Source: Saposhnikovia divaricata
Lineage: Eukaryota > Streptophyta > Magnoliopsida > Apiales > Apiaceae
Direction: 5' to 3'
Length of the DNA stretch: 64,000 bases
NCBI GenBank assembly: GCA_036435485.1
Contig: CM071598.1
Coordinates: forward strand, 139,604,148-139,668,147
Shown one piece after another: positions 1 to 10,157 of the stretch. The first letter of the stretch is position 1; each line of letters begins with the position of its first letter. The notes below the pieces were generated by a model, which was given only the letters and a program-made list of their open reading frames with translations, had not been told where the DNA came from and searched no databases. The position numbers and the translations under genes are program-made.

Positions 1-567
1 CTTTTTCTTTTGAGTCCAGGTATCCTTCACAAACGATTCTATTCCCTGGACTTCTATTATGTTTTGAGAAATATCCCTACAACTTTGAAATTTAGCAATT
101 ATCCCTTGTTCTTTTTCAAGCTGGTCTTTTAAAATCAGTTCTCTTTTTAACACAGCTTCAAGTTCACTTTTAGCATTATTGCAATCAACTCTCATTTTCT
201 CAAATTCTAGAAATTGAGCTTCTAGAGCAGCATTTCTATCACTTAAAAACAGATTAGACTCTTTAATCCTATTGTTCTCTTTAGTAAGTGATTTAAGAGT
301 AACACTTAAGTGATATAGTTCAGTAGACATTTCATCTATAACACTATTGCATTCCTCTTTATTGAGCTCAGAGAGATTAGTAGAAAATACCTGATTGCTA
401 GCTGAACTTGCTTTCTGCTCTCCAGAATCAGCCATCAATGCAAGGTTGACAAACTCAACATCATCATCAGAATGATTGTCATCAACAGCCCAGTCATACT
501 CTTGGGTCAAGAATGCCTTTCCTTTCTGCCTGAGAAGATCAAAATATTTCTTCTTGTAGTCAACAGT
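1..567 (-). pseudogene. Gag coiled-coil extension beyond the TAG
   Basis: The frame of the Gag continues past the TAG at 568-570 with no other stop for 189 codons to the edge. The predicted segment starts TVDYKKKYFDLLRQKGKAF, has an acidic patch (NHSDDDVEF) and LALMADS, and then about 120 residues of heptad-like charged and leucine sequence. It sits between the knuckle and the expected protease, as in Sirevirus-type Gags. It is either separated from Gag by one nonsense mutation or reached by readthrough; nothing visible favours readthrough. Confidence 0.7.
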
Positions 568-1665
568 CTAAGTTGACTTTCCCTTGTTCTCAGATCTAGG
601 TTTCCTGCATTCACTTATCATGTGACCAGCAATTCCACAATTGTAGCATTTAATTTTGGATTTATCCACATAGTTGCTTGTGGAAAAATCCTTGTTAAAT
701 GGCTTGGCCACCCCAGAGTTTCTCTTGAATTTCAGCTTAGAGAATCTCCTAGATAGAAAAGCTAAGTGCTCATCTATCTCATCCAATTCATCCTGCTGAA
801 GGACATTCAATTCCTCAGACACCTTTTCCTTGCTCCTGCCTGATTCTGCTCTACCTTTACAAACCTCCCTGTTTGGTGTAGAACTAGTAGCTTCTGTCCT
901 TTCCTCCTTCTGCTCCAAGTTGGCAACAAGTGCAACTGACCCACTTTTCTTTTGAGTCTTCTCAATCTCTTCATCCTGCTCAATTTCCAGCTCATATGTC
1001 TTTAAAGTTCCATAGAGCCTTTCAAGAGTGAATGTCTTGTACTCTTGAGTGTTTCTCAGAGAAACAGTCATTGGCTTCCATTCCTTGGGCAGCGATCTCA
1101 GAAATTTGAGATTAGAATCTTTAACTTGATAGATTCTTCCATACAGTTTCAAACCATTTAGTAGCTTTTGAAATCTACTAAATGTATCATTCAATGTTTC
1201 TCCACTCTTAAAGTGAAAATGTTCATACTGTTGGATTAGTAGTTGCATCTTGTTTTCCCTCACCTGTTCTGTTCCTTCACAAAGGGTTTGAACAGTGTCC
1301 CATACTTCCTTGGAGGTAGTATAGTTAATAACATTGTCAACCATGTCTGTTTCTAGACCATTGAACAGTATATTCATGGTCTTTTTGTCTTTGTGGACTT
1401 CTGCAATATCTTCAAGACTCCACTCAGAAACAGGTTTGGGAATAAGAGTGTCAGGCACATCTTCAGCCAGGCCAACTCTTGTTGCAGTCTTCATTGGAAC
1501 GTGAGGACCCTTGTCAATGAAATCCACAAAACCCCCATCAATAGACGAGAGATGTAGACGCATTTTTACTTTCCAGTGAAAGTAATTCTCTCTATCAAGA
1601 ACTGGAATCTTTACTCCATAATCCTTCTTAGACATGTTGGAAGTGTGTTGATCTTTAAACTTCAA
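568..1665 (-). CDS. Copia Gag polyprotein, N-terminal part
   Basis: This is the retrotransposon Gag that would form the cytoplasmic virus-like particle and bind element RNA. Residues 20-230 match the UBN2/copia-type Gag fold: an early NYFHWKVKMRLHL segment, then KEVWDTVQTLCEGTEQV and a YEHFHFKSGETLNDTFSRF stretch. Residues 339-352 (CYNCGIAGHMISEC) are a perfect CX2CX4HX4C knuckle. The start at 1665 lies just downstream of the primer site; an in-frame Met ten residues later (MSKKDYG) is an equally good start. The frame ends at an in-frame TAG (568-570), yet the same frame stays open for 189 more codons to the window edge, so this stop interrupts a longer polyprotein. Confidence 0.85.
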   Translation of the reverse strand: MKFKDQHTSNMSKKDYGVKIPVLDRENYFHWKVKMRLHLSSIDGGFVDFIDKGPHVPMKTATRVGLAEDVPDTLIPKPVSEWSLEDIAEVHKDKKTMNILFNGLETDMVDNVINYTTSKEVWDTVQTLCEGTEQVRENKMQLLIQQYEHFHFKSGETLNDTFSRFQKLLNGLKLYGRIYQVKDSNLKFLRSLPKEWKPMTVSLRNTQEYKTFTLERLYGTLKTYELEIEQDEEIEKTQKKSGSVALVANLEQKEERTEATSSTPNREVCKGRAESGRSKEKVSEELNVLQQDELDEIDEHLAFLSRRFSKLKFKRNSGVAKPFNKDFSTSNYVDKSKIKCYNCGIAGHMISECRKPRSENKGKST

Positions 1666-1680
1666 ATATGTTAGAAGCTT

Positions 1681-1692
1681 GCTCTGATACCA
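1681..1692 (-). other. Primer binding site (initiator tRNA-Met)
   Basis: On the minus strand this reads TGGTATCAGAGC, the standard copia site complementary to the 3' end of initiator methionine tRNA. It starts two bases from the LTR end, as expected, and fixes the element's orientation. Confidence 0.9.
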
Positions 1693-1694
1693 AT

Positions 1695-2707
1695 TGTTAT
1701 TCCCAGATTACAAACTTGTATAATTGTAGAAGGGGGGTTGAATACAATTCTTGATATTTATAAATTTCTGAAAAGAACTCCAAAAATCTATTCTTAGATA
1801 ATTGCTGTAAAAGGATTAATGCACAAACACATAAAAATCAGGTGGTTAAATGCACCACCTGAAGCTTTTATTCGATGAAAACTCTGTGATACAAAAGTAC
1901 ACAGCTTCTGTTTTACAACTCTTTGCTTTCTAAAGATATTCAACAAAAACCCTAAGCAAAATGTATCTATTTCCTTAGCTTTCAAAAGAGTTGCTACACT
2001 TGGTTATAAATCCCAAGTTTTACAAGTACTACTGGAATAAGATAATATTAATCTAATTCTAGTTGACTTGCTACTACACTCCAAATACACATGTAGCCGA
2101 AAGGTTGTCCTTGTGAACAGACATGTCTCCTGCACCTTTCTTGTATTCATAGTGTAAACAGAATGCTTCTTTCTTCTGTGTTTCCAAAGTATGGCTGCCA
2201 TACTGCTTTTTGTATCTACTATCAACCCATGTAATCTGTCAGTCAAACCTGTCCTTATCAACTGCTAATCCCCAGCTTAGCATAGAAGAAAGTGTCAATG
2301 ATTATCCGTTGATATTGTACACTGACATCCGTTGATGATATATTGAGCTGTATCCGTTGATATTGAGACTTGAGCTGTATCCGTTGATAGAGTGGATTTG
2401 AGTTGTATCCGTTGATAGAGTTTTGTCTTCATCTGTTGATACACTTTCACTTAGACAGAATTACATAGCAAAACTTATTTACAATTGGCTACCCTATTCT
2501 GCCTATCCATTGATGGTCAACATGACTGTGAATAAAAACACTATCAACTGATAACATAGAGATACTGCAGTATGCTACAAAACCTCATCCGTTGATGAGC
2601 TACCTGTCAACGGATAGAGTTATAAATCCTCATCCGTTGACAGCTACAAAACCTTATACAATTTGATTGATTGTGAAGTTATCATCAAGTACAACATATT
2701 CCTAACA
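1695..2707 (-). repeat. 5' LTR of the Copia element
   Basis: The LTR is about 1013 bp, with TG and CA ends, and abuts the primer binding site. It carries a cluster of short TCCGTTGA-type repeats in both orientations (2303-2640). The right edge is where the sequence switches to Tat gag. Only one LTR is in the window, so no age can be read. Confidence 0.8.
2303..2640. repeat. TATCCGTTGAT motif cluster inside the LTR
   Basis: TCCGTTGA occurs near 2306, 2329, 2353, 2381, 2408, 2588 and 2633, with an inverted copy (TCAACGGA) near 2607. Looser variants lie near 2432, 2502 and 2541. Direct and inverted copies together can form short palindromes. Clustered palindromic repeats are known in Sirevirus LTR regulatory regions; equivalence here is inferred. 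Confidence 0.75.
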
Positions 2708-2851
2708 GGCTAGAGGTTGAATGATCGCCCCTGTTGATGGGGGTAATTGTCCTTCTTCTGTAGTGATAAGCGGATCAGAAGTAGCAGGTGGATCAGAGCT
2801 AAGGGGTATGGCCTCAGTCGAGGTTGATGTTGTTCTTCGTGTTTGAACCAT
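2708..2851 (-). pseudogene. Tat element A, Gag N-terminal fragment
   Basis: Starting at the ATG read from 2851, 48 codons match the N-termini of the Gags in elements B and D (MVQTRRTT, then EAIPLSS and EEGQLPPSTG). The Copia insertion at 2707 cuts the frame. The remainder of element A lies to the left, outside the window. Confidence 0.85.
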
Positions 2852-2870
2852 GGTTGATGTTGTTTTCCTA

Positions 2871-2882
2871 CAGACGGTGCCA
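2871..2882 (-). other. Primer binding site of Tat element A
   Basis: On the minus strand this reads TGGCACCGTCTG, two bases from the LTR edge. The same site type is seen in elements B and D, where it reads TGGCRCCGTCTGTGGG. Confidence 0.75.
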
Positions 2883-2884
2883 AA

Positions 2885-3351
2885 TGTTGTGGAATAAAAC
2901 TAGTGTTTGTATGTAATTAATGCTAGGGTTGCTGAGCTTCGAGCTTTAATGGCTGTTTCCGTGTTTCGAGACTGATCGGTCCTCATAGATTGCCTACGTA
3001 TCTCGTTATTGAGAATCAAGCCAAGACGTAGTTCTGAGAATGGGGGGTCAGGCCCTTTATATAGACTGAGAAGCCTTAGAATTAGGGTAGGATTCAGAGA
3101 CTTGGCGGGCAAGTCACCTCCTTGAGGAAGGTTCTAGACTCCTTCCTTGTAGGAATCAGTTTCCATGTTGAATTGGGTGCCTTGGAGGCTAAGTCTAGCA
3201 GGAGTAGTATCCTTATTTGACTCTTATTTGCTGAGCTGTTTATTACCCCTAATATTAATTACGAAATTAATATTTAATTAGGGTTTTGAGCCCCATAAAT
3301 GGGCCCCACGTTTGGACCATGCTGGGTCTAATTAATGCCACATTAAATGTG
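2885..3351 (-). repeat. 5' LTR of Tat element A, proximal part
   Basis: This is 467 bp of a roughly 500-bp LTR that matches the LTRs of elements B and D, including the TATATAAAGG promoter block (as its complement near 3055) and the GGGGCCCAT region. It is split at 3351 by the Athila-derived insertion. The missing 29 bp resume at 10129 after the duplicated ATGTG. Confidence 0.9.
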
Positions 3352-4999
3352 TGATAGAGTGTATTTTATATATACTTTATAGGATTTTGTTCCCACATTT
3401 ACCGTGCTTTTGCGAATAATCGTGTGGATTTAATGAGTTTTTGATGAGTTTGTTGCAGGGAATAAGCAATTGTCGAGTTGATATAAATCGAGCGTTATTC
3501 AATGATTTTATTGTATTTTTAACTCGAAGGAATGATTTTATGAAGTTGCAAGAGGAATTGTGGGATTTTGGATCGTTTCTAAGGATTTTGTATGCAAAAG
3601 AAGTGTTGGACAGATTGCACGAGGCGCAACAGCGCTCCAGAAGGCGCAACAGCGCGCGTGAACAGTAGCATCGAGGCGCAGCTGCGCTCAAACCGGCGCA
3701 GCAGCGCCCGGTCGCGGCCAGAAATTTCAGAATTGTTCCAGAAATTGTTTGGGTCATAACTTGAGTTCTAGACATCAGAATTGGGCGATCTTACAGCCCA
3801 CGCGAAGACAACAGAATTATCTACAATTCAGAAGTGGTCCAATATCAGTATTCCAAAGGGATCAGCCCAGAAACAGGCCAGAAAATACAACAGCTTCTAG
3901 AAATTCGATTTGAAGTGGGAAACTTCCATAATTCCAATCCTAATCAACATGGAAACACTAGGGGCGCTAGGAACATTCTAGAGGGCTGTGTTAAGCGTGG
4001 AAACTTGCAATTCTTACTTCTATTCAAGCTTGAAAACTTGCCATCTCATAATCCAAATTTTTTATCCCTTTTCCTACTTGTAATGTAATTCCTATTATTC
4101 CCTGTTGGGCCTTTTTAATTAAGGCAAGTACTTAGACTTGTAACACTATAAAAACTCATCTAGGGTATTATTTTAGGGATCGAAAAAATTATTGTACATA
4201 ACTTGTATATTCTAGTATAGAGAGATTGGAGATAGCTTTTCACTTTTCTTTGGAGATTGAAGGTTTTTCTCTATTCTTTATAAGATTATGTGTTCATATT
4301 ATATCTCTTGTTTTATTAGTTTAATTATGTATGAGTAGATAATTAATCTGGGGTTAAGTAGAACCCTAGTTATGATTGATGTGTGATTTTCCCAATTCCC
4401 CCAATTTGATTGTTTAATTGCTCTTGCTTATTGAGTTGTTTTAATTAGCAATTGCAGATCAGACGTGATTATGTTTATTGTTTGAACCAATATCTAATTA
4501 CCAGCGAGAGTTGGATTTAGATGGTTGTGATTTATCCAATAAGAACATGAAATTCTCCATGAGAATAGGTAGAATGGATTGTTAGGAAATTAGGATGTTA
4601 TGTTTAATGTCTCTAAATTGCATGATACCATGAGAATAGGTTTGATTGTATTTTAAGAGAAGCCATTAATACTCGAGAGAGATTATTGGTATTTATAGGG
4701 CGCATCTTTCCTGTTGAGTATTATACGATTGATTGGGGAGGGAATTCACGATTGCATTAATTCATGCTAGTGGGGATACTTAATTCTGGATGTTTTAGTT
4801 AATTGATTAATTGCATTAGTATAAAATTAGTTTAATAATCTTTGATATTTTATTGTGTTACTTGCTTGGCTGAATTGAATCGAGAACAACTGGTGATTGA
4901 CACGTTTGTCTCTGTGGGATCGACTCTGACTTACCCTACTACATAGTTAGAAGGATTTGTTAGATATTATTATTTGATAGGCACGCGACAGCCTTGTCA
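3352..4999 (+). repeat. 5' LTR of the Athila-derived element
   Basis: The LTR is 1648 bp with TGATAG and TTGTCA ends. A TATA box (TATAAAA, 4147-4153) is the likely promoter. A GC-rich patch at 3625-3715 holds four GGCGCARCAGCGC-like near-palindromes. Short ORFs in this LTR are identical in both copies only because the LTRs are; they show no coding character. Confidence 0.95.
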
Positions 5000-5005
5000 A
5001 ATTTT

Positions 5006-5023
5006 TGGCGCCGCTGCCGGGGA
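5006..5023 (+). other. Athila-type primer binding site
   Basis: TGGCGCCGCTGCCGGGGA lies six bases inside the 5' LTR. This site is characteristic of Athila/Tat-class Gypsy elements and sets the plus orientation. Confidence 0.9.
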
Positions 5024-5207
5024 CAAAGCAGTGTTAGATTAGTTAATTTTTGAGTTAGTTTGGCCAAGTTGTTTAGTTGTGTTGCTTTGGCTATTATTCT
5101 TGTTCTGTTTGATCTTTGCTTGTGGTTTTTCTTGTTTCTTGTATAGTTGATTTTCAGGTTCCTACAACAAGAAATTAACCGAGTAAAGAGAGGAGCAAGA
5201 AGAAAGC

Positions 5208-6449
5208 ATGGAGGCATTGATTGAGACTATGCGGGCATTTTCTCAAAAGATCGATGAAATTGAGTCAAGAAATTCTTATTTGGTTGCTACTTGTGATGTT
5301 TGCGGTATACAGGGACACACTCAAAATTTTTGCCAATATAATACCCCTTATTACCCAAGCCAAGCACAATATTGGGACAATAATTTTCATTACAATGCCC
5401 ATTACAACTCTGACCAGCCACCACAATACAATCCTTATTCCGAAACATACACTTCTAGTTTGGAAAATTATTCTGATTTTTCCTACCAAAGCAATCCAGC
5501 TCAACCAGAAAAATCTAGCTTGGAAACTGCCTTGGAAACTTATTTCTCTCCATGTGCCAAGATGAATGAGTCTTTAGCCACTTGTGATGCTCAACGTCAA
5601 CAGTTTAATGCTCAGTTTGAAGAGAAGCAAGTTAGTCCATGCCAAGCTCAACCACCTCAAATCAACTACTTTCAGCCACCACAAAAATCCAACTTGGAAA
5701 GTCTGTTGGAAGGAGTTGTTGTTACACAGCTGAACAAGAATGAAGAGGTTGAGACAAGTCTTAATGAGTTGAAAGTTCAAGGTAAGTTGATTGAAAACTC
5801 AATTGCTCAACTAGCTCAAGAGGTAACTGAATTCGTTGAGAGGCGCTCTCAATTGGAGGAAATACCAATGAGTCAATTTGATGATACAACTTTGTGGAGT
5901 GGTAAGGAGTTCAAAGAGTCACCAAACGAGGTTAGTAATAGTGAGCTAATTTTTGATGATTATGATGATTTTGATGATGATTTTGAAAGTCTCACTCTTA
6001 TTGACCCATATGCTTCTCAAGAAATTAACTCGTGTGAAAACTCTTTTGATAATAATGATGTTGATATCTTAGATGACTCTATTTGCATGCTATTTGACGA
6101 GGGTGATAGTATGGTTGTGGAAGATATAAATTTGAATAAGGATATTGTGATTCCCATCGTGGTAGATGAGATAGAACCGAATTTGGATACACTTGACTTG
6201 AATAATGCTAAGATTGAGAATGTGTATATGCCTGTTGTAGACCCGATTTGGGAGGGATTTGTGAAAAGTAGTCATAAATGTTTTGATGCGGATTTTTCTA
6301 AATATTTTCACATCCCGAAATTTCGTGAGCATCACATGAGTCTCACATGCCAATTTATGTATCTTTTTGGTTATCTAATTGGTGCTCACATCATTAGATT
6401 AATTCAAATTAGGAGATATGTACATTTATATGCTTTTTCGCCAGGATAA
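5208..6449 (+). CDS. Athila-derived partial Gag (knuckle plus acidic tail)
   Basis: The only substantial ORF of the element, 413 residues. Residues 29-42 (CDVCGIQGHTQNFC) form a perfect CX2CX4HX4C knuckle, followed by an Asn/Gln/Tyr/Pro-rich stretch. A short helical segment (ELKVQGKLIENSIAQLAQEV) near residues 187-206 resembles the NQGASIRNLE-type helix after the knuckle in Athila Gags. A strongly acidic region follows (DDYDDFDDDF, residues 247-256), then a hydrophobic C-terminus. The usual capsid-forming Gag domain that precedes the knuckle is missing, so this is a Gag fragment fused to sequence of unknown role. The start at 5208 is the first ATG after the primer site in this frame. The frame is open throughout, consistent with a recent insertion. 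Confidence 0.8.
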   Translation: MEALIETMRAFSQKIDEIESRNSYLVATCDVCGIQGHTQNFCQYNTPYYPSQAQYWDNNFHYNAHYNSDQPPQYNPYSETYTSSLENYSDFSYQSNPAQPEKSSLETALETYFSPCAKMNESLATCDAQRQQFNAQFEEKQVSPCQAQPPQINYFQPPQKSNLESLLEGVVVTQLNKNEEVETSLNELKVQGKLIENSIAQLAQEVTEFVERRSQLEEIPMSQFDDTTLWSGKEFKESPNEVSNSELIFDDYDDFDDDFESLTLIDPYASQEINSCENSFDNNDVDILDDSICMLFDEGDSMVVEDINLNKDIVIPIVVDEIEPNLDTLDLNNAKIENVYMPVVDPIWEGFVKSSHKCFDADFSKYFHIPKFREHHMSLTCQFMYLFGYLIGAHIIRLIQIRRYVHLYAFSPG

Positions 6450-8475
6450 TTGTCAATAGGCGTCGGGCTAACGACATTAAACAAATGCGCTTCTTGGGAG
6501 GCAACCCATGAGTTTTTTTTTTAGCTTAGATATTTTTATTTTTATTTGTTTACTCCTACAAGGTACTTTGATGAATTTGGTGTGAGGTGTTTCAGGAACA
6601 TAAAGAATTTTTGCAGGTTGATACTATTATGACAGATTTTAGCAATTCTTTTCCGGCCAGACACGTCATGCTAAGGCATAGGGGAGTATTTCTTTCCTTC
6701 TTTTAATTAGTTAAAATACTTAGTAGTGTGTCATTGAGGACATTGACCCATTTAAGTGTGGGGATGTGGTCTCATGTGTTGTAGTTATATATGTATATGC
6801 TTTAAAAAATGAAAAATCCACATGAAAAAAAATCCAAACAAATTAAATTTTTTTTTTTGAAAAATACCAAAAATAATTCTAGCCATGTGAAGATTACTTG
6901 CGTAAATACACCCATGCATGCTGTTAGAAATCTTGTGTTTATGGATGCTTTTGATTGAGAGATGATATGTGATGTTCTTGTGCACACACGTACACTAGCA
7001 AGTAGAAACTAGTAGACTTATTGAATGTGCTAAATGATTAGAATGACATGAATATATGCAAGGTAATTTGGTTTATATGCTTTGAATACAAGTAGATGCG
7101 TTAGAGAGACTATTACTTTGGGATTGATTATGCTTTGTCACACCAAGTGAGTTTTGAGCTTTTAATGCATATCTTTTGCATGACTATTCGTTTGCTTGAG
7201 TGTCCACTTGTCGTTTACATTGCTAGCACTTGCTTGAAGTTTTTCTTGAGATGCATGACATTAATTGATGATAAGATGATAAAGGCAATTAGGTATAACA
7301 TCATATTTCCTATATATCCAAACCATTTATACATGATCCATTAGTTAACCCTTTGAGCTTAATCTTATTCTTTCGGTGACACACCACATTACTTGCCATT
7401 ATCCTTTTTATTCTATTGGCCTTACATTAAATTTGAACCTAATTGTCAAAGGCTAGTATTGTTTGTAAGGGAGTGATAAGGTGTGCATAAAGGGGGGTTT
7501 ATATATGATCATAATTTTGGGGGAATATTTGGGGTTTGGTTCATAGCTTGTTAGTCGAAGTTTTAAATCATATTTATGGGATCGTTGTTCTTGCTATTGT
7601 TTTGCTCTCTAGAAAAAAAATAATGAAAAAAAAGAAGAAAAAAAAAATGAAAAAAAATGAAAAAAAAATAAATATGAGAGCATTCTTATCTTTTGTGATC
7701 CTACTTTGTCTCGACTAGTCAAGTTGTTTATAAATAAAAGTTCAAGTGTGGGGAAATTTTTTTTTTGGTTTTAATAAGTATGGGAATTGTTTGAATTCCA
7801 TTGTCGGGAACTAGCTTTTGACTTAACCTTCTTTGGCTTTCTTGACATACCTTGTCCCTAGCCCCATTACAACCTTATAAAAGACCTTTTGATTGTCATC
7901 AATGATGTATGTTGTGTTAAGATTTAGATTGATATCAAGGACGAAGCATGTTTATGATATTGTTGGAGTTGAGTGAAACACTTACCCTTTGTTTTGAGTG
8001 AATATTTTTGTGAGTGAACGGTGAGTTTTTGCTTTTGGCATAGGAGATCCCAGATTTTGTCTCAAAGATGTGCTCTTGTGTGCTTAGCATGTTTACCAAC
8101 CTATTCTTACATTTGACATGAATTTCTATGATCTTATGCATCTTCTTTGAGTAGACTATGTGGATACTTGCACTCTATACACCAAGGCATTGCATTTTCA
8201 TTTTGATTCTTTAGCGGAAGTGGCATGAGAGGATGGGTGTGTGTGGTGTTGTGTTGATGTGTGATCTTTTGCATGAGTTAGATGAATTTTGTGGGTATAT
8301 TCACTATAAACCCTCACGAGACCTTACTCGTCCACTAGGGCTACCTAGGGGTTTAAAGGGCTTGTTGCATATGCCAAATGCAACCGTGATCACCTACGGA
8401 AGTGGTACTAGTAGTTAGTATAGATTTTATTTTAGTTTGCACGAGGACGCGCAAAGTGCTAAGTGTGGGGATATT
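6450..8475 (+). other. Non-coding 3' internal region of the Athila-derived element
   Basis: No protein is supported here. Near 6461-6510 lies the block GTCGGGCTAACGACATTAAA followed by CTTCTTGGGAGGCAACCCA, which I recall as a conserved signature after the pol region of Athila elements. The polypurine-like AAGTGTGGGGA occurs three times, at 6754, 7744 and 8461; the last adjoins the 3' LTR and is the likely plus-strand primer. An A-rich purine run occupies 7611-7675. The rest is AT-rich with scattered stops. Confidence 0.65.
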
Positions 8476-10123
8476 TGATAGAGTGTATTTTATATATACT
8501 TTATAGGATTTTGTTCCCACATTTACCGTGCTTTTGCGAATAATCGTGTGGATTTAATGAGTTTTTGATGAGTTTGTTGCAGGGAATAAGCAATTGTCGA
8601 GTTGATATAAATCGAGCGTTATTCAATGATTTTATTGTATTTTTAACTCGAAGGAATGATTTTATGAAGTTGCAAGAGGAATTGTGGGATTTTGGATCGT
8701 TTCTAAGGATTTTGTATGCAAAAGAAGTGTTGGACAGATTGCACGAGGCGCAACAGCGCTCCAGAAGGCGCAACAGCGCGCGTGAACAGTAGCATCGAGG
8801 CGCAGCTGCGCTCAAACCGGCGCAGCAGCGCCCGGTCGCGGCCAGAAATTTCAGAATTGTTCCAGAAATTGTTTGGGTCATAACTTGAGTTCTAGACATC
8901 AGAATTGGGCGATCTTACAGCCCACGCGAAGACAACAGAATTATCTACAATTCAGAAGTGGTCCAATATCAGTATTCCAAAGGGATCAGCCCAGAAACAG
9001 GCCAGAAAATACAACAGCTTCTAGAAATTCGATTTGAAGTGGGAAACTTCCATAATTCCAATCCTAATCAACATGGAAACACTAGGGGCGCTAGGAACAT
9101 TCTAGAGGGCTGTGTTAAGCGTGGAAACTTGCAATTCTTACTTCTATTCAAGCTTGAAAACTTGCCATCTCATAATCCAAATTTTTTATCCCTTTTCCTA
9201 CTTGTAATGTAATTCCTATTATTTCCTGTTGGGCCTTTTTAATTAAGGCAAGTACTTAGACTTGTAACACTATAAAAACTCATCTAGGGTATTATTTTAG
9301 GGATCGAAAAAATTATTGTACATAACTTGTATATTCTAGTATAGAGAGATTGGAGATAGCTTTTCACTTTTCTTTGGAGATTGAAGGTTTTTCTCTATTC
9401 TTTATAAGATTATGTGTTCATATTATATCTCTTGTTTTATTAGTTTAATTATGTATGAGTAGATAATTAATCTGGGGTTAAGTAGAACCCTAGTTATGAT
9501 TGATGTGTGATTTTCCCAATTCCCCCAATTTGATTGTTTAATTGCTCTTGCTTATTGAGTTGTTTTAATTAGCAATTGCAGATCAGACGTGATTATGTTT
9601 ATTGTTTGAACCAATATCTAATTACCAGCGAGAGTTGGATTTAGATGGTTGTGATTTATCCAATAAGAACATGAAATTCTCCATGAGAATAGGTAGAATG
9701 GATTGTTAGGAAATTAGGATGTTATGTTTAATGTCTCTAAATTGCATGATACCATGAGAATAGGTTTGATTGTATTTTAAGAGAAGCCATTAATACTCGA
9801 GAGAGATTATTGGTATTTATAGGGCGCATCTTTCCTGTTGAGTATTATGCGATTGATTGGGGAGGGAATTCACGATTGCATTAATTCATGCTAGTGGGGA
9901 TACTTAATTCTGGATGTTTTAGTTAATTGATTAATTGCATTAGTATAAAATTAGTTTAATAATCTTTGATATTTTATTGTGTTACTTGCTTGGCTGAATT
10001 GAATCGAGAACAACTGGTGATTGACACGTTTGTCTCTGTGGGATCGACTCTGACTTACCCTACTACATAGTTAGAAGGATTTGTTAGATATTATTATTTG
10101 ATAGGCACGCGACAGCCTTGTCA
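8476..10123 (+). repeat. 3' LTR of the Athila-derived element
   Basis: The LTR is 1648 bp. It matches the 5' LTR except for T for C in the run near 9226 and G for A near 9850. It follows the purine tract at 8461-8471 and is followed by the duplicated ATGTG. Confidence 0.95.
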
Positions 10124-10128
10124 ATGTG

Positions 10129-10157
10129 TCTTTAGGGATTACTTTTAGCCCATATCA
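10129..10157 (-). repeat. 5' LTR of Tat element A, distal end
   Basis: These 29 bp (TCTTTAGGG through AGCCCATATCA) are the outer end of the LTR interrupted at 3351. Together the two parts make about 496 bp, matching the 498 bp of element B. Sequence to the right of 10157 is the site into which A inserted. Confidence 0.85.

Larger units (their letters stand above)
1..2707 (-). mobile_element. Copia retrotransposon (Sirevirus-like), 5' part
   Basis: This is the 5' LTR, primer binding site and Gag region of a Ty1/copia element on the minus strand; the rest lies beyond the left edge. The LTR begins with TG and ends with CA (1695-2707), followed by an initiator-Met primer site and a Gag with a CCHC knuckle and a long coiled-coil extension. 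A long coiled-coil Gag is typical of Sireviruses, so that lineage is an inference. The element is inserted in the gag of Tat element A: the LTR ends at 2707 and Tat gag sequence resumes at 2708. GGCTA (2708-2712) is the likely target duplication, but its partner is outside the window. Confidence 0.85.
3352..10123 (+). mobile_element. Athila-derived Gag-only LTR element (TR-GAG type)
   Basis: A complete 6772-bp element inserted in the LTR of Tat element A, flanked by ATGTG at 3347-3351 and 10124-10128. It has two 1648-bp LTRs that differ at only two positions by eye, an Athila-type primer site, one 413-codon ORF and a purine-rich tract before the 3' LTR. There is no protease, reverse transcriptase, RNase H or integrase, so it must be mobilised by a full Athila relative. 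Gag-only terminal-repeat elements have been described in plants as TR-GAG; placement there and in Athila rests on the primer site, the Gag features and conserved noncoding motifs. Confidence 0.9.

Noticed and set aside
3377..3775. A 132-codon minus-strand ORF in the Athila LTR, identical at 8501-8899
   Set aside because: It is identical only because the two LTRs are. It has no domain or start context, and is Cys/Ala-rich because of GCGC repeats.
7536..7718. Lys-rich 60-codon ORF at the A-rich run
   Set aside because: It is a product of the purine run, with no conserved features.
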